DNA of 64,000 nucleotides from Janthinobacterium sp. 1_2014MBL_MicDiv (lineage in GTDB: Bacteria > Pseudomonadota > Gammaproteobacteria > Burkholderiales > Burkholderiaceae_D). A program made the position numbers and the translations under genes. The notes beneath the pieces are model-generated. The model saw only the letters and a program-made list of their open reading frames with translations, ran no database searches and was not told where the DNA came from. The number at the start of each line of letters is the position of its first letter. The first letter of the stretch is position 1. The stretch is from assembly GCF_001865675.1 (NCBI RefSeq), contig NZ_CP011319.1, forward strand, positions 3,100,001 through 3,164,000. Reading direction: 5' to 3'. This document shows positions 17,432 through 25,738 of the stretch, piece after piece.

Positions 17432-17449
17432 CATCGGCAAAAGTGACTA
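17432..17449 (-). promoter_or_regulatory. Motif shared by narG and narK1 upstream regions (narK1 copy)
   Basis: On the minus strand this reads TAGTCACTTTTGCCGATG, 118-135 bp upstream of the narK1 GTG and in its reading direction. It differs at only two of 18 positions from the copy upstream of narG (13316-13333). Confidence 0.4.
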
Positions 17450-17541
17450 GGCGATGGGGAATGGACCTAGCCAGGATGGCGGGGGATTTTACAAAACGCC
17501 GCGTTTTTGGCACACTCGGCGCCTGGAGAAAAAGGAGCGGC

Positions 17542-17988
17542 ATGGAGCACAGCGGCGCAGCAGACGAGACCATCACCCGCGCGGCGGCATCTGGCGATGT
17601 GGAAGCCATGCTGGCCTGCGACGCCTACGCGCAGGCGCACGCCGCCCGCGGCGAGGCCGTGCGCGCCGCCGTCGGCAAGGGACACTGCCTGCTCGCCACG
17701 CGGGCCGGCCAGGTCGCCGGCTATGTGCTTCTGCACGACGACTTCTTCGGCTACGGCTTCATATCCCTGGTGGTGGTGTCGCCCGCGCACCGGCGCCTGG
17801 GCGTGGGAGAGCGGCTGCTGGCAGCCGCCGTGGCAGCGTGCCCGACGGAGAAAATGTTCACTTCGACGAACCGGTCCAACCTGGCCGCGCAACGGCTGTT
17901 CGCCAGCGCCGGCTTTGTGCGCAGCGGCCGGATCGAGCATCTCGATGAGGGCGATCCGGAGCTCGTGTATGTCAAATTCCTGCGCTAG
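17542..17988 (+). CDS. GNAT family N-acetyltransferase
   Basis: A 148-residue acetyltransferase. The acetyl-CoA-binding signature of the GNAT fold is visible as VVVSPAHRRLGVGERLLAAAV (R/Q-x-x-G-x-G/A), and the C-terminal NRSNLAAQRLFASAGFVRSG is typical. The ATG at 17542 has AAAGGAG in front; in-frame ATGs further upstream run back through the narK1 promoter region and are not supported. The substrate is unknown. It diverges from narK1 and precedes the SirB2-like gene by 84 bp. Confidence 0.85.
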   Translation: MEHSGAADETITRAAASGDVEAMLACDAYAQAHAARGEAVRAAVGKGHCLLATRAGQVAGYVLLHDDFFGYGFISLVVVSPAHRRLGVGERLLAAAVAACPTEKMFTSTNRSNLAAQRLFASAGFVRSGRIEHLDEGDPELVYVKFLR

Positions 17989-18072
17989 GGCCACCTTGTT
18001 CCGACGGCGTATGGCGCGCAAGGCCAAAGGCGGCTATGCTGGCGCCACTCTCAATGACGGCAGCATACATAC

Positions 18073-18450
18073 ATGGACTATCTGAGCCTCAAGCATTTCC
18101 ACATGGGTTGCGCCGCCGCCAGCGGCTTTCTGTTCCTCCTGCGCGGCGCCTGGATGCTGCGCGCCTCGCCCGCGCTGCAGCAGCGCTGGGTGAAGGTGCT
18201 GCCGCACCTGGTCGACACGGCGCTGCTGCTCAGCGCGGTCACGCTGGCCGTGTGGAGCGGCCAGTCGCCGGGCAGCCAGCCCTGGCTGGCCGCCAAGCTG
18301 TGCGCGCTGGTGGGCTACATCGTGCTGGGCACCATCGCCCTGAAACGCGGCAAGACGCCAGCCGCACGCGGCGCCGCGTTCGCCGGCGCCGTGCTGCTGT
18401 TTGCCTACATCGTCGCCGTGGCCGTCACCAAGCAGGCCTGGCCATTCTGA
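18073..18450 (+). CDS. SirB2-like integral membrane protein
   Basis: A 125-residue membrane protein with four hydrophobic segments: about 10-30, 45-63, 74-91 and 103-120. KHFHMGCAAASGFLFLLRGAWML near the start and HLVDTALLLSAVTLA match the SirB2 family, whose function is not established. The stop codon lies within a 16-bp palindrome shared with the stop of the convergent receptor gene, only 4 bp away. Confidence 0.78.
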   Translation: MDYLSLKHFHMGCAAASGFLFLLRGAWMLRASPALQQRWVKVLPHLVDTALLLSAVTLAVWSGQSPGSQPWLAAKLCALVGYIVLGTIALKRGKTPAARGAAFAGAVLLFAYIVAVAVTKQAWPF

Positions 18451-18460
18451 TCGATCAGAA
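18445..18460. repeat. 16-bp perfect palindrome joining two convergent stop codons
   Basis: TTCTGATCGATCAGAA is its own reverse complement. It encodes the last Phe codon plus TGA stop of the SirB2-like gene on the plus strand and of the TonB receptor on the minus strand. Confidence 0.8.
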
Positions 18461-20926
18461 GATGTAGCGCAGGGTGACGCTGGCATTGCGCGGCGCGCCC
18501 CAGTAAGCCTGGTTGTACATGCCGATCTGGCTGTAGTAATGCTTGTCGAACAGGTTGTTGATGTTCGCCTGCAGCGACAGCTGGCGCGACAGCGCGTATT
18601 TCGCCATCAGGCTGGCCACGGCGTAGCCGCCCTGCGCCACGCGTTCGACGCCCTGCGGTCCCGTGGCATCGCGGTAGGCGCCGCTCTGCCAGTTCACGCC
18701 GCCGCCCACCGACAATGCGCGCCACCCGCCAGGCAGCTGGTATGTGGAAAACACGCGCGCCAGGGTCTGCGGCACGTAGCTGTTCAGGCGCGCGCCCTTG
18801 TTATCCTTGGCCGCCGCGTGCGACACGCTGGCCGACACGTTCCAGCCCTGCGCCAGTTCGCCCGACACGTCCAGTTCCACGCCCTTGCTGGTGGTGCCAT
18901 CCGCCGCGTAATAGGCCTGCGTCAGCGAATTGCCGACGAAGTGGCCCGTATCTTCCTGCGCCAGGCCATCCTGCGCGATGCGGAACACGGCCAGCGCCGC
19001 ATTCAGGCGGCCGCCGAAGTATTCGCCCTTCACGCCCACTTCCGCGTTCTTGCCCTGCACGGGATCGAGGTAGCGGCCGAAGCGGTCCTGGTTGCCCTGC
19101 GGCTTGAAGATCTTGCTGTAGCTGGTGTACAGCGCATGCTGCGCGTCGATATCCCACACCAGGCCCGCATACGGCGTGACGGCGTGCTTGGCGTAGGCGT
19201 AGCTGCCGCCCCAGTCGTCGACATGGTCCGCCTTGTAGCGGCTGTAGCGCGCGCCGACGATCAGCTTGAGCGGATCGGCCAGCGAAAAGCGCGCCGTGCC
19301 ATAGATGCCGCGCTGCTGCACCGTGTCGAGCAGCTTCCAGCGGTAGAAATCCGGGTCGTTCCAGTCCGGCTCGGGTGCCACGCCCTGCCACCGGTCAAAA
19401 TTGCCGTAGTCGACGCTGCCGCCCGAGATGCCGGGATTGCTGGCGAACTGGTTGCTGCCCGAGACGCCGAACGCCAGGTCGTGCGTGCGCTCCAGCCACT
19501 GGACGGGCCCCTGTACATAGGCGTCGACGCTGTCCTGGCGCCGCGTGCCCGCGTAAAAACCGGGGCTGCCCGTCACGCCCTGCCCCGTGGCCTTGTTCGG
19601 CCAGGTGTAGGCGAAGGTTTCGGCGGCCGAGTAGCTGCCCCAGCCGTGATTCAGCATGGCCGTCAGATTCCAGCCGCTGCCCAGCTCCTGCTCCAGGCGC
19701 AAAAAGGCCGTCTGGCTGGTGCTGAACCAGCGGCTCCAGGTGGCGGCCGTCGTCGCGGAGCGGGAAAACGTGGCCCGTTCGCCATCCGCATACCACAGCG
19801 GCAAGCCGCCATACATGCCGCCGCGCGGGCGGTTGTCCTGGTATTCATAGCCGGCGATCAGCACGCTGCCCGGCGCCAGGTCCGCTTCCACGGTGGCATA
19901 CGCCATGGCTTTCTTGCCGTGATACAGGCGCACATACGATTCGCTGTCCTGGTAGCTGGCCACGATCCTGCCACGCACCTTGCCGTCCTCGCTCAGGGGC
20001 GTGGAGAGATCCGCGCTGGCGCGCGCATTGTTCCAGGAAGCGAGGCTCAGGGCGGCCGCGCCGGCCAGCTGCGTCGACGACGCGCGCTTGCGCACCAGGT
20101 TGATGGTGGCCGACGGCTCGCCCGCGCCCGTCAGCAGGCCGGTGGCGCCGCGCACGATCTCGACCCGGTCGTAAGCCGTCATGTCCAAGGTGCTGTCGCC
20201 CACGTTATAGGCATTGTCGACCGTGGTGGGGATGCCGTCGTACTGGTAGCTGGCGATGGAAAAGCCGCGCGCGAAAAACGAGGTGCGGTCGCTGTCGTAG
20301 CGGTTGATGGCCACGCCGGCCGCGTTCTGCAGCACCTCTTCCACCGTCTGCAGGTTCTGGTCGTCCATCTGCTGGCGCGTGACCACGCTGACGGCTTGCG
20401 GCGTCTCGCGCGCGGACAGGCCCAAACGCGTGGCCGAGCGCATGGTCTGCGTCGTGTACGAGCCGCTGCCTTCCGTCGCGCCATGCGCATCGGCGCTGGC
20501 GGTGACTTTCATCTCCGGCATGGTCTGGCCCGCACTGGCCGGCGCCGCTTCCAGCACAAAGCCGCCGTTCGCCTGCGGCACGGCGCGCAAGCCGGAACCG
20601 GCGACGATGGCGTCCAGCGCCTCGGGCACGCTGTAGCTGCCCGCCAGGCCGGCGCTGCGCTTGCCCGCCAGCGCTGCGGCCTGGTAGGAAATCATGGTGC
20701 CCGTGTCCTGGCCGAAGCGCACCAGCACCTGTTCCAGGGTACCGGCGGGTATCGCCACCTGCATGCGGGCGGCATTGTTTGCGTTGGCGGCCATGGCGGC
20801 GGGCGCCAGCGCCACGGCGCCGCCGGCGGCCAGCAGCCACAGGGCCTGGCTGACGGCCAGCGCGGCCACGCGGCGGCGGCATGGATGGGAAATGGAAGAG
20901 ATGGAAGTCGGTGGTTTGCTCGGCAT
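18455..20926 (-). CDS. TonB-dependent siderophore receptor with STN signalling domain (module 1)
   Basis: An outer-membrane receptor of 823 residues from the ATG at 20926, with AGGAAAA upstream; a GTG at 20974 has no ribosome site. After a signal sequence ending near APAAMAANA, an STN domain (about 55-110: IPAGTLEQVLVRFGQDTG, SVPEALDAIVAGSGL) is the part that contacts FecR. The plug (about 150-260) contains ETPQAVSVVTRQQMDDQNL and GVAINRYDSDRTSFFARGF, and the beta-barrel ends in ASVTLRYIF with the terminal aromatic residue. By family it imports a ferric siderophore and signals its presence through FecR and the sigma factor. The ligand cannot be told from sequence. Confidence 0.9.
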   Translation of the reverse strand: MPSKPPTSISSISHPCRRRVAALAVSQALWLLAAGGAVALAPAAMAANANNAARMQVAIPAGTLEQVLVRFGQDTGTMISYQAAALAGKRSAGLAGSYSVPEALDAIVAGSGLRAVPQANGGFVLEAAPASAGQTMPEMKVTASADAHGATEGSGSYTTQTMRSATRLGLSARETPQAVSVVTRQQMDDQNLQTVEEVLQNAAGVAINRYDSDRTSFFARGFSIASYQYDGIPTTVDNAYNVGDSTLDMTAYDRVEIVRGATGLLTGAGEPSATINLVRKRASSTQLAGAAALSLASWNNARASADLSTPLSEDGKVRGRIVASYQDSESYVRLYHGKKAMAYATVEADLAPGSVLIAGYEYQDNRPRGGMYGGLPLWYADGERATFSRSATTAATWSRWFSTSQTAFLRLEQELGSGWNLTAMLNHGWGSYSAAETFAYTWPNKATGQGVTGSPGFYAGTRRQDSVDAYVQGPVQWLERTHDLAFGVSGSNQFASNPGISGGSVDYGNFDRWQGVAPEPDWNDPDFYRWKLLDTVQQRGIYGTARFSLADPLKLIVGARYSRYKADHVDDWGGSYAYAKHAVTPYAGLVWDIDAQHALYTSYSKIFKPQGNQDRFGRYLDPVQGKNAEVGVKGEYFGGRLNAALAVFRIAQDGLAQEDTGHFVGNSLTQAYYAADGTTSKGVELDVSGELAQGWNVSASVSHAAAKDNKGARLNSYVPQTLARVFSTYQLPGGWRALSVGGGVNWQSGAYRDATGPQGVERVAQGGYAVASLMAKYALSRQLSLQANINNLFDKHYYSQIGMYNQAYWGAPRNASVTLRYIF

Positions 20927-21012
20927 GCGGACTGTTTTCCTGAAAGTGAATGGAGGTTTCACTGTGCTTGTCACGCGAAAATCGAAAACCCCTCACTTTT
21001 TCTGGAAATATT

Positions 21013-21990
21013 TTATGGATGCTGGCGATGCGCCACCACCGTCACCCAGAAGCGCGTGGTCTGGCGCACGTCGACGGGCAAGGTGCGCGTCAGCATGTCG
21101 AGCACTTGCCCCGTGTCGGCCAGCGGGTAGATGCCGGAGACGCGCAGGTGGGCGATGGCCGGGTCGCACGCCAGGCGGCCATGGCGGTAGCGGGCCAGTT
21201 CGCCGATGAACTCCGGCAGCGGCATGTCGTGCGCCACCAGCATGCCGGTCGTCCAGGCATCGGCGCCGGCCGGCAGGGTTTGTGCCGCAGCGACCTGCAT
21301 CGACGTGAAGCTGGCCAGCTGGCCCGCGTGCAGCCTGCGCGCCGCAGCGGGTGCACGCTCCGGTTGAATGTCGACGGCGCCTTCGAACACGCCCAGGCGG
21401 GTGGCGTCGCTGCCGGCGCGCACGGCAAAGCGCGTGCCCACGGGCTGCAAGCGGCCATGCGCCGTCTGCACGACAAAGGGACGGCCGGCCGGATCGCGCG
21501 CCGTGGCGACCATGATCTCGCCCTTTCGTACCGTCACCAGGCGCTGGCCCGCGTCGTAGCGCACGTCGATGCTGGACGCCGTATTGAGCGCGATGCGCGT
21601 GCCATCCGCCAGCACCAGGTGGCGCAGCTCGCCCGTGCCCGTACGGTAGTCGGCCAGCCAGGAAGCCGCCTGCTCGTCGCCGCCCGCCAGCCAGGCGCCG
21701 CCGCCCACGGCCAGCAGCGCCAGCAGCTTGAGCGACTGGCGCCGCGCGGCATTCGCCTGCGCATGGACGGGTTTACGCGCCAGGGTGCCGTGCGCCAGCG
21801 ACGCGGGCAAGCTGCGCATGCGCGCCATGCACGCCTCCACATGCTGCCAGGCCAGTTCATTTTCCGGATCGCTGTCGCGCCAGGCGCGCCAGGCCTGCTC
21901 CACCTCGGGCGCGCAATCGCCGGCCTGCAGGCGCACCAGCCACTCCACGGCTTGCAGGCTGGCGGCGTGCGGCGTCAGGGCGCCCGTCAC
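21013..21990 (-). CDS. FecR-type anti-sigma / sigma regulator (module 1)
   Basis: A 325-residue FecR protein. The N-terminal cytoplasmic part (1-85: AVEWLVRLQAG, WRAWRDSDPENELAWQHVEACM) binds the sigma factor. A single helix (LKLLALLAVGGGAWLAGG) crosses the membrane. The periplasmic domain (LRHLVLADGTRIALNTASSIDV, GRLQPVGTRFAVR) senses the loaded receptor. The GTG start at 21990 overlaps the sigma-factor stop in GTGA, giving tight coupling. It is clearly paralogous to the FecR of module 2 (54252-55214), with long identical stretches such as LNTAS and GTRF. Confidence 0.9.
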   Translation of the reverse strand: MTGALTPHAASLQAVEWLVRLQAGDCAPEVEQAWRAWRDSDPENELAWQHVEACMARMRSLPASLAHGTLARKPVHAQANAARRQSLKLLALLAVGGGAWLAGGDEQAASWLADYRTGTGELRHLVLADGTRIALNTASSIDVRYDAGQRLVTVRKGEIMVATARDPAGRPFVVQTAHGRLQPVGTRFAVRAGSDATRLGVFEGAVDIQPERAPAAARRLHAGQLASFTSMQVAAAQTLPAGADAWTTGMLVAHDMPLPEFIGELARYRHGRLACDPAIAHLRVSGIYPLADTGQVLDMLTRTLPVDVRQTTRFWVTVVAHRQHP

Positions 21991-22499
21991 GGCGCCGGAT
22001 GGGAAAAGAAGCACTGGTGCATGGCTTTCACCAGGTAGCGCTGCACGGTGGCCAGCGAGACGTCCAGCTCCAGCGCGATGGCCGCCTGCGGCATGCCGTC
22101 GAGCTGCGACAGCAGAAAGGCGCGGCGCACGGGCGGCGCCAGGCCGTCGAGGCGGCGGTCGATATCGCACAGGGCTTCGAGCAGGATGGCTTGCGCCTCG
22201 GGATCGGGCGCGCACTGCGCCGGCAGGCTGGCCAGGGTTTCCAGGTAGGCCGCCTCCAGGTCGCGCCGCCGGTACAGATTGCCCAGCACGCCCTTGGCCA
22301 CGGTCGTCAGGAAGGCGCGCGGCTCGCGCGCGCCGATGGCGTCATCGCGGCTCAGCAAGCGCATGAAGGTATCGTGCGCCACGTCGGCCGCGTCGAAGGC
22401 GTTGCCCAGCTTGTGCCGCAGCCAGCCCTGCAGCCAGCGGTGGTGGTCGTGATACAGGCCGCCCACCTCCTGGTGGACGCCGGATTGGGCAGCCGACAC
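21987..22499 (-). CDS. ECF sigma factor, FecI-like (module 1)
   Basis: A 170-residue extracytoplasmic-function sigma factor from a GTG at 22499, five bases after AGGA. Region 2 reads DAADVAHDTFMRLLSRDD and PRAFLTTVAKGVLGNLYRRRDLE; region 4 reads LPPVRRAFLLSQLDGMPQAAIALELDVSLATVQRYLVKAM (positions about 115-160, broken here by residues APP before VRR). It should direct transcription of the receptor gene when FecR signals. A Fur-like box lies 20-34 bp upstream of the chosen start, so iron starvation is the likely first trigger. Confidence 0.88.
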   Translation of the reverse strand: MSAAQSGVHQEVGGLYHDHHRWLQGWLRHKLGNAFDAADVAHDTFMRLLSRDDAIGAREPRAFLTTVAKGVLGNLYRRRDLEAAYLETLASLPAQCAPDPEAQAILLEALCDIDRRLDGLAPPVRRAFLLSQLDGMPQAAIALELDVSLATVQRYLVKAMHQCFFSHPAP

Positions 22500-22518
22500 G
22501 GCATTCCTCGCGCGCAAA

Positions 22519-22533
22519 TAATAATGATTCGCA
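22519..22533 (-). promoter_or_regulatory. Fur-like box, module 1
   Basis: TAATAATGATTCGCA matches the 7-1-7 Fur pattern TGATAATnATTATCA at 11 of 14 positions (read on the minus strand). It lies just upstream of the sigma-factor start. Confidence 0.6.
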
Positions 22534-22800
22534 TTCTAACTTGCGCAGCCCGTACCGTGCAACCGCCGCCATGGCCCGTGGCAGGCCGGCAACGGCAGCC
22601 CTGTCCGGCAATAGCCGTGACGGCGCGTGCGGCGTCCGTCGAAAAACGGCAAGGCCTGCACTCTTGACAGCCATTGCCGCCGGCCGTGGCGACAGGACGC
22701 CCTCGTGCGAGGCGCCGCATCGGCGGGCATGGCGATCAACGGCCGGCCCGCCTGCCATCGCGAACTGCGGGCGTCGCCTGAGCGGCGCCCGCACTGCTGC

Positions 22801-22818
22801 CCGGCTCTGCGGAGCCGG
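22801..22818 (-). terminator. Hairpin after the DUF3472 gene
   Basis: CCGGCTC, loop TGCG, GAGCCGG, beginning six bases past the stop codon. There is no clear T-run, so termination may be weak. Confidence 0.5.
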
Positions 22819-22824
22819 ACAGGC

Positions 22825-24138
22825 TTATTGCATCGGCAGCGCCGTCACGTCGACGGCCGGCGCCTGGCCCGTCGCCGGCCGCGTGAAGTTCTGGTTGGTC
22901 TTCACGTAGTCGGCGAAGAAGCCGCCGTTATGCAGGTAGAACTTGCCGTTTTCCAGGCCGCCCGCGTAATCCATGCGCTGCGCATTGGTGGCCGTGGCGT
23001 CGCCCGTGAAGCGCCCCGCCGTCACTTCCGACCAGGCGCCAGCGCTATTGCGCGCCCACTGGTTACCGAACTGGACGCGGCGCTCCGTGTACCCCAGGGT
23101 GTCGATGAAGTTTTCGAGGAAGGAATGCACGCCCGTCAGGTAAGTGCTGATCGCCGGCCGCTTCCAGGTGGCGATGTAGCGCCACTTGCCCGTTTCCGGC
23201 GCAAAGAACCATGCCGAGTAGTCGCTGCCGCCGTTGCCGTCGGGCCGCGCGCGCGTGATGAAACGGTAGGTCGTGCCGGCCGCCCAGTTATACGACAGAT
23301 AGGTCTGGCCGCCCGTGCCCTCGCCGCCGAACGCATTGTCGACCACGCCGGCGCCCTTGCTGACCAGGGTGGTCTTGGCGCCATTGTCCGCATCCCAGAC
23401 GGAGAACAGGATCCAGCGCTCGCTGGGCGACTTGACCTGGATGCCCATGTAGCCCTGGCTGAAGCCATTGGCCATGAAGTACGAGCCGATGGCGTCCTGG
23501 CCCACGGGTATCGTCATCTCGTTGTAGAAATACTCGGTATTGGCCGGCACCGTGTAGCCCATGTGCACGGACGGTCCGCGCCGCGACCAGTAGTAATTTT
23601 CCGGGTCGTTGGCGTAATTGAGCGCGGCGCCGGACGTCACCTTCAGCGCGGCAACGTCGCCAAACGTGGCCTTCACGCGCGACAGGCCCTGCATGTCCAC
23701 CTTCACATAGCCGGCTGCCGCCACGTTCACCGTGCCCACGGCATAGGTCTTGCGCGCCTTGCCGGCCAGCTTGACGTCGAACGGCGTGCCGTTGATCTTC
23801 ACGCGGATGGTGCTGTTGCCGCCATCGGCCAGGCTGGCGTCCAGCGCCACCTGCACCGGCCCCGCCTCGGCGACGCGGAAATACGTGCTGGCGACGGCAT
23901 TCGGATTGCTCCAGCTGGCCAAGCCTTTTTCATTGATGACGGCGCCACCGGCGCCGCTGGTGATGAAGGCATTGCCGGCCAGTGCCACGGTCGCCGGCGC
24001 GCCTGGCGCGGCCACGCTCATGGCCAGCAAGGCCGTGCCGCCCGTGTCCGTGGCCGTGGCGGTGCTGCCGCCGCAGGCTGCCAGCAACATCGGCATGGCG
24101 GGAAGGAATGCATAGAGTAATGAACTTCTGTGTTTCAT
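22825..24138 (-). CDS. DUF5077/DUF3472 lipoprotein of the GalNAc locus
   Basis: A 437-residue lipoprotein. The signal peptide ends in the lipobox LLAAC (Cys22) followed by GGSTATAT, so it is exported and lipid-anchored. Residues about 40-160 look like the DUF5077 beta-sandwich (STYFRVAEAGPVQVAL, STIRVKINGTPFDVKLAGK). Residues about 195-400 match DUF3472 (RRGPSVHMGYTVP, ANGFSQGYMGIQVKS, WILFSVWDADNG). No activity is known for DUF3472. Its place next to two putative alpha-N-acetylgalactosaminidases and a receptor suggests glycan binding or cleavage at the surface or in the periplasm. The ATG follows AGGAGACGTTG. A terminator separates it from the GH109 gene, so it may depend on read-through or an unseen promoter. 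Confidence 0.8.
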   Translation of the reverse strand: MKHRSSLLYAFLPAMPMLLAACGGSTATATDTGGTALLAMSVAAPGAPATVALAGNAFITSGAGGAVINEKGLASWSNPNAVASTYFRVAEAGPVQVALDASLADGGNSTIRVKINGTPFDVKLAGKARKTYAVGTVNVAAAGYVKVDMQGLSRVKATFGDVAALKVTSGAALNYANDPENYYWSRRGPSVHMGYTVPANTEYFYNEMTIPVGQDAIGSYFMANGFSQGYMGIQVKSPSERWILFSVWDADNGAKTTLVSKGAGVVDNAFGGEGTGGQTYLSYNWAAGTTYRFITRARPDGNGGSDYSAWFFAPETGKWRYIATWKRPAISTYLTGVHSFLENFIDTLGYTERRVQFGNQWARNSAGAWSEVTAGRFTGDATATNAQRMDYAGGLENGKFYLHNGGFFADYVKTNQNFTRPATGQAPAVDVTALPMQ

Positions 24139-24220
24139 CAACGTCTCCTGGTGGTGCTGCTTGCGACGGGCGTACAGGGACCTGCAGCCTGCGCCGCGGT
24201 TGAAAAACTGGGGATAGATG

Positions 24221-24257
24221 AAAAAACCCGCTACGGCAGGTGGCGCGGTAGCGGGTT
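24221..24257 (-). terminator. Rho-independent terminator after the GH109 gene
   Basis: On the minus strand AACCCGCTAC pairs with GTAGCGGGTT (10-bp stem, 13-nt loop) followed by a run of T. It starts nine bases after the GH109 stop and separates that gene from the DUF3472 gene. Confidence 0.85.
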
Positions 24258-24265
24258 GTCGGTGC

Positions 24266-25657
24266 TTAGTACTTGCCGTCGAAGGCGAAAATCGGCTTGC
24301 GCGATTTCCACTGGCCGCCCGTGAAGTCGGGGAAGTCCAGGGTCTGGAAGTTGGCGGCGATCGATTGCTCGGACAACGGCGTGATGGCGCTCCAGGTGAC
24401 GGCATCGTAGATATCGATCGGCATCGGCGCGTTGGCCTTCAGCGCTTCGACAAAGGCGTGGATGACGAAGAAGTCCATGCCGCCATGGCCGGCACCCTCG
24501 GCCTGCGCCGCGTACTTGCGCCACAGCGGATGCTCATACTTGTCCTGGTAAGCCTTGAAGTCGTCCCACGCGTGCGGCTTGCTGACGCCTTCGATGTGGA
24601 TGGAATTGTTCAAGTCCATCCACAGGCCGTCCGTGCCTTGCACGCGGAAGCCCAGCGAGTACGGGCGCGGCAGGCTCGTATCGTGCTGCAGGATGATGGT
24701 TTCGCCGTTTTCGCACGCCAGCGTGGTGGTGACGACGTCGCCCAGCCTGAATTTCACCTTGGCGTTCGCATGCTGCGCGCCGCCCGGCTGCTTGACGATA
24801 TAGTCGTGCAAGCCGCGTGCCTTGGTGGCGAAGGCGTTGATGCGCGTGAAACGGTTGCCGCGGTTGACGTTGGTGTACATGGCGCATGGGCCGATGCCGT
24901 GGCTCGGATACAGCTCGCCGTTGCGCTCGACCGAGTGCTGCGTGCGCCAATGCGCTTCGGACCAGCCCTTTTCGCCGAATTCCACGCCGCCGCCATACGG
25001 CTTGGCCGGATTGCCGCTGTTGAATTTGACGGCGCGCAAATCGTGCTGGTAGCCGCCCTGCAGGTGCAGCAGTTCGCCGAACAGGCCGGCGCGCACCATC
25101 TGCAGCGCCGCCATCACGTCGCGGCGGTAGCACACGTTTTCCAGCAACATGTACGGCGTGCCCGTCTTCAGCTGGGTATTGAGCACATCCCAGTGGTCTT
25201 GCAGGGTGATGCCGGCCACCACTTCGCAACCGACGGGTATCTTCGCCTGCATGGCGGCAATCGCCATCGGCGCGTGGAATTCCCACGGCGTGGCGATGAT
25301 CACGCCATCGAGGCCGCCCGCGTCGAGCATGCGCTTGTAGGCGTTCTGGTCGCGGTCTTCACCGTAGGTGCGCGGCCGCGGCTTGCCGGCTTTCGCCACC
25401 TGGCCCAAAGCATGCTTGAGCATGATCGGTTCGATATCGCACAGGGCCACTACTTCCACGTCGTCGCGGCGCACCAGTTCAGCCAGCAGCACCTGTCCGC
25501 GCATGCCCGTGCCGATCATGCCGAGGCGGACCTTGTCGCGGCCGCCGGCGGGGGCGGCAACGGCGTCGCCGGGCAGCAGCGCGCTGCCGGCCATGGCGCC
25601 ACCGGCCAGCGCTGCGCTGGCGGACAGGAAATTGCGTCGATTGAATTGTGTCGTCAT
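24266..25657 (-). CDS. Tat-exported GH109 family glycosidase, probable alpha-N-acetylgalactosaminidase
   Basis: A 463-residue NAD-dependent glycosidase of the Gfo/Idh/MocA fold. The start at 25657 gives a twin-arginine signal (RR at 7-8 in NRRNFLS, cleavage near AVA-AP about 35). The Rossmann motif is RLGMIGTGMRGQ. Stretches typical of GH109, as I recall them from the characterised flavobacterial enzyme, include ENVCYRRDVMA, GGYQHDLR, VEFGEKGWSEAHWR, NGELYPSHGIGP and EGAGHGGMDFF. GH109 enzymes remove terminal alpha-GalNAc (for example blood group A) with a bound NAD cofactor. The GalNAc catabolic genes next door support this substrate. The Tat signal fits a protein exported already folded with its cofactor. 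Confidence 0.88.
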   Translation of the reverse strand: MTTQFNRRNFLSASAALAGGAMAGSALLPGDAVAAPAGGRDKVRLGMIGTGMRGQVLLAELVRRDDVEVVALCDIEPIMLKHALGQVAKAGKPRPRTYGEDRDQNAYKRMLDAGGLDGVIIATPWEFHAPMAIAAMQAKIPVGCEVVAGITLQDHWDVLNTQLKTGTPYMLLENVCYRRDVMAALQMVRAGLFGELLHLQGGYQHDLRAVKFNSGNPAKPYGGGVEFGEKGWSEAHWRTQHSVERNGELYPSHGIGPCAMYTNVNRGNRFTRINAFATKARGLHDYIVKQPGGAQHANAKVKFRLGDVVTTTLACENGETIILQHDTSLPRPYSLGFRVQGTDGLWMDLNNSIHIEGVSKPHAWDDFKAYQDKYEHPLWRKYAAQAEGAGHGGMDFFVIHAFVEALKANAPMPIDIYDAVTWSAITPLSEQSIAANFQTLDFPDFTGGQWKSRKPIFAFDGKY

Positions 25658-25738
25658 TAGTCTCTTCTCACTCCGTTGGTAATTGCCGGGCGCCCGCCAG
25701 GCCGGCACGGGCGCCCATGGATCCTGCCTTACGGCAGA

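Larger units (their letters stand above)
22500..22824. other. 325-bp intergenic region between module 1 and the DUF3472 gene
   Basis: No credible gene is seen. At the left edge it holds the Fur-like box for the module-1 sigma gene, and at the right edge the hairpin after the DUF3472 gene. The central 260 bp are GC-rich and without repeats or recognisable sites. Confidence 0.6.

Noticed and set aside
16010..17440. Longer NarK1 starting at 17440
   Set aside because: It would place coding sequence over the shared regulatory motif and lacks a ribosome site; the GTG at 17314 has one.
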